From DATLAN01 sp035527455 (GTDB lineage Bacteria; Planctomycetota; Planctomycetia; Pirellulales; Thermoguttaceae), in assembly GCA_035527455.1 (NCBI GenBank), contig DATLAN010000440.1:1-8138 (forward strand): DNA of 8,138 nt, written 5' to 3'. Positions 5,834 to 8,138 of this stretch are shown here, piece after piece. The notes under the pieces were generated by a model, which saw only the letters and a list, made by a program, of their open reading frames with translations, was not told the origin of the DNA and searched no databases. The position numbers and the translations under genes were made by a program. How positions within the stretch are numbered: position 1 is the stretch's first letter; every line of letters begins with the position of its first letter.

Positions 5834-5931
5834 GGGTGGCACGCCCTGAGGAACGGGTGGCACGCCCTGAGGAACGAAGGGCGTGGTTTCGAAGGTTTTT
5901 CACGCCCTTCGTTCCTCAGGGCGTGCCACCC
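5834..5931. repeat. Nested inverted repeat, family B, copy 2, with tandem 21-bp duplication
   Basis: The same 31-nt arms as copy 1 occur at 5855-5885 and 5901-5931, identical at every position, but the centre (5886-5900, 15 nt) is unrelated to that of copy 1. In addition the first 21 nt of the left arm are duplicated in tandem immediately upstream (5834-5854), so the left half starts twice. The right arm has no matching duplication. The element lies between the 708-residue gene and the RND gene, ending 42 nt before the latter's start codon. It could reduce read-through between the two genes; no T-tract makes it a classic terminator. Confidence 0.88.
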
Positions 5932-5973
5932 CATGGGACAGGTTGTGACTGCGCGGCCTAGGACATCCGGTGC

Positions 5974-8138
5974 ATGATGCTCGAATCGTTCTTGAATCTC
6001 CTCTGTCGCCATCGGAAGGCCACTTTCCTGGCGGGTTCCGCGGTCTTGGCGGCGGCTGCGATCCTTGCCACGCGTCTTTCGTTGAACGATTCCCCCGAGC
6101 GATGGCTGCCGGCCAGTTCCGTGGCGGACTGGGACCGGTTCGCCAAACACTACGAATACGCCGATACCATCGCCATCGGGCTCCAGTTCCATCGCGAAGT
6201 CCGTGATGACGACTTGCCGTTTCTCGAAGCCTTTCGCGACGATCTGCTGGCGGTCGACGGCATCAAACAGGTGATCGACGTTTCGCTGGTCGCCGACGGG
6301 ATCGAGGACGTGCCGATCAGCGTCCTGCTGCGGCTGCCGGAAGACCCCGAGAATGATCCGTACGACCTGTATCGAGGGATCCTCTTCGACGACGAACGGT
6401 TGTGGCGGTCGGAAACCGCGACGGACGGTCGCCGCGACGCCGGTGGCGAAGGCCGAACGCTGTTGGACTTCGTGCTCTTGGAGACCGGCACCACCGAGGG
6501 GCTGGACCCGCCGGGCCGGCAAGCGGAGATCGACGCCCGTCGGCGCCGCGTCGTGTCCGGTGTTTATGGGGTGATCGAGAAGCATAAGCAGCACCATCGC
6601 GACGTGACCTTCCACGTGGTCGGCGGGATTGTCATCCAGCACGAGTTGGAACACATCGCCCGACGCCTGGTGCTCACAGTCCTGCCCCTTTCCCTGTTGC
6701 TGACGCTGCTGGCGTTGGGAATCGGATTTCGCTCCCCGGCGGCCGTGGCGATTGCCGTATTCGGCGGGGCGTGGAGCGTCGTGGTGATGCTCGGCGGCGT
6801 CGCCCTGGCGGGTTGGACGCTCAACGTGGTGACGGTCGGCGGACCCACGCTGATGGCCGTGATCGTCGTTGCCACCACGGTTCATTTCGCGCATCACGGC
6901 TCGCTCCGCCGCCACGGGCCGCACGCGCCGTCGACGGAGAAAGACGCCCGACAGAACGACCTCGCCGAAAAAGCCCATTTCGTCCGCTGGGTTGCCGTTC
7001 CGTGTCTGGGGGCCGCCACGGTCACCGGCGTCGGGTTCCTGATGCTGGCCTTCAACGAGTTGGGGCCGGCCCGCGAGTTGGGCATCGAACTCTTCGGCGG
7101 TGCCATGCTGGCCTTTCTCGGGGCGTTTCTCGTTTGGATGCTGTTGCACCCTTTCCGCGCGGCAGAAGGCACGGTGCTTTCGTCCGAGTGGTTCCGGCGT
7201 GCGGAGCAATGGTTGGTACGTTGGCCGCGCACCGTGATTATCGCGTCGCTCGCCGTCATGGCCGTGCTCGGTTACGCTACTCGTTGGGTGAAAGTCGACA
7301 TCGATCCTTACGCGTTTTTCCGTGAAGACTCGCAAATCACCAAGGCCCTGAGCCACTTTGCCCAGCGCAAGTTCGGACTCTACCTGGTCGACGTCGTCCT
7401 GATTCCCAAGAATTCGCCGAAAGCCGCCCGACAGGTCGAGGCCGAGCGAGCTGAGAATCGCAAGGTGGCCGAGGAGTTCTGCAAGAAGATCCAGCACGAT
7501 CGCCCGGAAGTCCGGAAAGTCGTCTCCACGATGATTGCGCAGGAGAAGATCCCGCACGTCGATTTCGATTTCAACTTCTTCAAGTCTTGGGAGGAAATCA
7601 AGCACGGTTTCTCGACGACGTGGAAGGGGGTCAAGCGCAGAATCGCGTTCTACAAGGCGTTCAAGGACTGGACGACCGACCGCAGCGGAGAGGACGCATT
7701 GCGGATCACCTTCATGGTGTACCATCCTCATGCGGGCTTCGAACCGCTGGTCGAAGCGGTGGACGAGGCCCTGCCCCGCGATCGCTTCGACTGCATCCGC
7801 ACCGGCACGGCCGTCCATACGGTCGAGCTGTCCGACGGGTTGGTCGGCGGAATCACCCGCGGGCTGATCGTGGCGGCGGTGGTGATGTCGCTGTTGTGTG
7901 CCGTACTGTTTCGATCGCTACGGCTGACGCTGATCGCCATTCTGCCCAACGCCTTTCCCGTGCTGGTGGTCTTCGGTCTGATGGGGGCGCTGGGCGTGCC
8001 GCTGAATTCCGGCTCGGCGATGGTGGCCACGGTGGCGTTGGGCGTGGCGATGAACGACACGGTCCACTTCGTGATGCACTATCGACGTCGCCGCTTGGAC
8101 GGGACCGGCACCGACGAGGCGATCAGGGAGACGTTCGG
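5974..8138 (+). CDS. RND superfamily (MMPL-type) membrane transporter, 3' end outside window
   Basis: The reading frame stays open from 5974 to the window end, giving 721 complete codons. The layout is the classic RND duplication: TM1 (~16-33), a large periplasmic domain (~35-230), TM2-TM6 (~232-252, 256-278, 283-305, 340-362, 370-392), TM7 (~420-440), a second periplasmic domain (~440-625), then TM8-TM10 (~628-648, 652-675, 680-703). The last visible helix carries GVAMNDTVHF (D695), resembling the G-x-x-x-D-[DYT]-x-[IV]-H-F motif of MMPL/'predicted exporter' proteins; the equivalent place in the first half reads VVATTVHF (A300-F305), without an acid. Families of this layout export lipids or hydrophobic compounds using proton flow; the substrate is unknown. 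An in-frame TAG at 5959 limits the start to ATG 5974 or ATG 5977; only a weak AGGA (5960-5963) precedes them. One to two TM helices are probably missing at the cut end. Confidence 0.87.
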   Translation, partial: MMLESFLNLLCRHRKATFLAGSAVLAAAAILATRLSLNDSPERWLPASSVADWDRFAKHYEYADTIAIGLQFHREVRDDDLPFLEAFRDDLLAVDGIKQVIDVSLVADGIEDVPISVLLRLPEDPENDPYDLYRGILFDDERLWRSETATDGRRDAGGEGRTLLDFVLLETGTTEGLDPPGRQAEIDARRRRVVSGVYGVIEKHKQHHRDVTFHVVGGIVIQHELEHIARRLVLTVLPLSLLLTLLALGIGFRSPAAVAIAVFGGAWSVVVMLGGVALAGWTLNVVTVGGPTLMAVIVVATTVHFAHHGSLRRHGPHAPSTEKDARQNDLAEKAHFVRWVAVPCLGAATVTGVGFLMLAFNELGPARELGIELFGGAMLAFLGAFLVWMLLHPFRAAEGTVLSSEWFRRAEQWLVRWPRTVIIASLAVMAVLGYATRWVKVDIDPYAFFREDSQITKALSHFAQRKFGLYLVDVVLIPKNSPKAARQVEAERAENRKVAEEFCKKIQHDRPEVRKVVSTMIAQEKIPHVDFDFNFFKSWEEIKHGFSTTWKGVKRRIAFYKAFKDWTTDRSGEDALRITFMVYHPHAGFEPLVEAVDEALPRDRFDCIRTGTAVHTVELSDGLVGGITRGLIVAAVVMSLLCAVLFRSLRLTLIAILPNAFPVLVVFGLMGALGVPLNSGSAMVATVALGVAMNDTVHFVMHYRRRRLDGTGTDEAIRETF

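Noticed and set aside
4085..5863. 592-codon open frame on the minus strand
   Set aside because: Antisense shadow of the sigma region 4-like gene; no Shine-Dalgarno or recognisable domain, and it runs into the palindromic repeat.
2581..5931. Palindromic repeats as a CRISPR array
   Set aside because: Only two copies 3 kb apart, each an inverted repeat with a short centre; no regular spacers and no cas genes.
5834..5931. Family B palindrome as intrinsic terminators
   Set aside because: The stems are strong but no T-run follows the right arm on either strand (CCCATGGG follows on the + strand), so termination is possible only incidentally.
5710..7818. 702-codon open frame on the minus strand
   Set aside because: It lies antisense to the RND transporter, whose + strand translation shows clear membrane helices and family motifs. 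The minus-strand product is rich in R, H, D and Q with no domain logic, as expected from the complement of GC-rich codons.

Overview
The window reads as a fragment of a GC-rich bacterial chromosome, most likely from the Planctomycetes (Pirellula/Rhodopirellula-like). The evidence is indirect: a mannosylglycerate-synthase-type glycosyltransferase, an unusual RNA-polymerase-alpha-CTD/sigma-region-4 fusion protein, a Trm112-like protein that has lost most cysteines, and abundant intergenic nested-palindrome repeats. No rRNA or other marker gene is present, so the assignment is inference. All seven supported genes lie on the + strand; the long minus-strand open frames are shadows of + strand genes.

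Layout: 18-1226 encodes a GT-A fold glycosyltransferase related to mannosylglycerate/glucosyl-phosphoglycerate synthases. Its stop codon lies inside a cloverleaf-like palindromic element (1222-1277). 1389-1925 encodes a small stand-alone CBS-pair protein. 2134-2430 encodes an unrecognised 98-residue protein. 2431-2796 is gene-free and carries the first copy of a second palindromic repeat (2581-2656). A Trm112-like protein (2797-3060) and a HIT-family hydrolase (3098-3442) form a likely two-gene operon, closed by a plausible intrinsic terminator (3508-3542). A promoter-like TTGCGG/TACAAT pair precedes 3653-5779, a 708-residue protein combining an alpha-CTD-like helix-hairpin-helix domain, a sigma-70 region 4 helix-turn-helix, probable winged helices and a C-terminal beta-rich domain. 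The second copy of the repeat (5834-5931) separates it from an RND/MMPL-type membrane transporter that starts at 5974 and runs off the window end.

The genes do not form one obvious pathway. The most unusual items are the 708-residue transcription-machinery-like fusion protein and the two repeat families. Although unrelated in sequence, both families share one design: a short outer stem enclosing two hairpins whose loops are complementary to each other.
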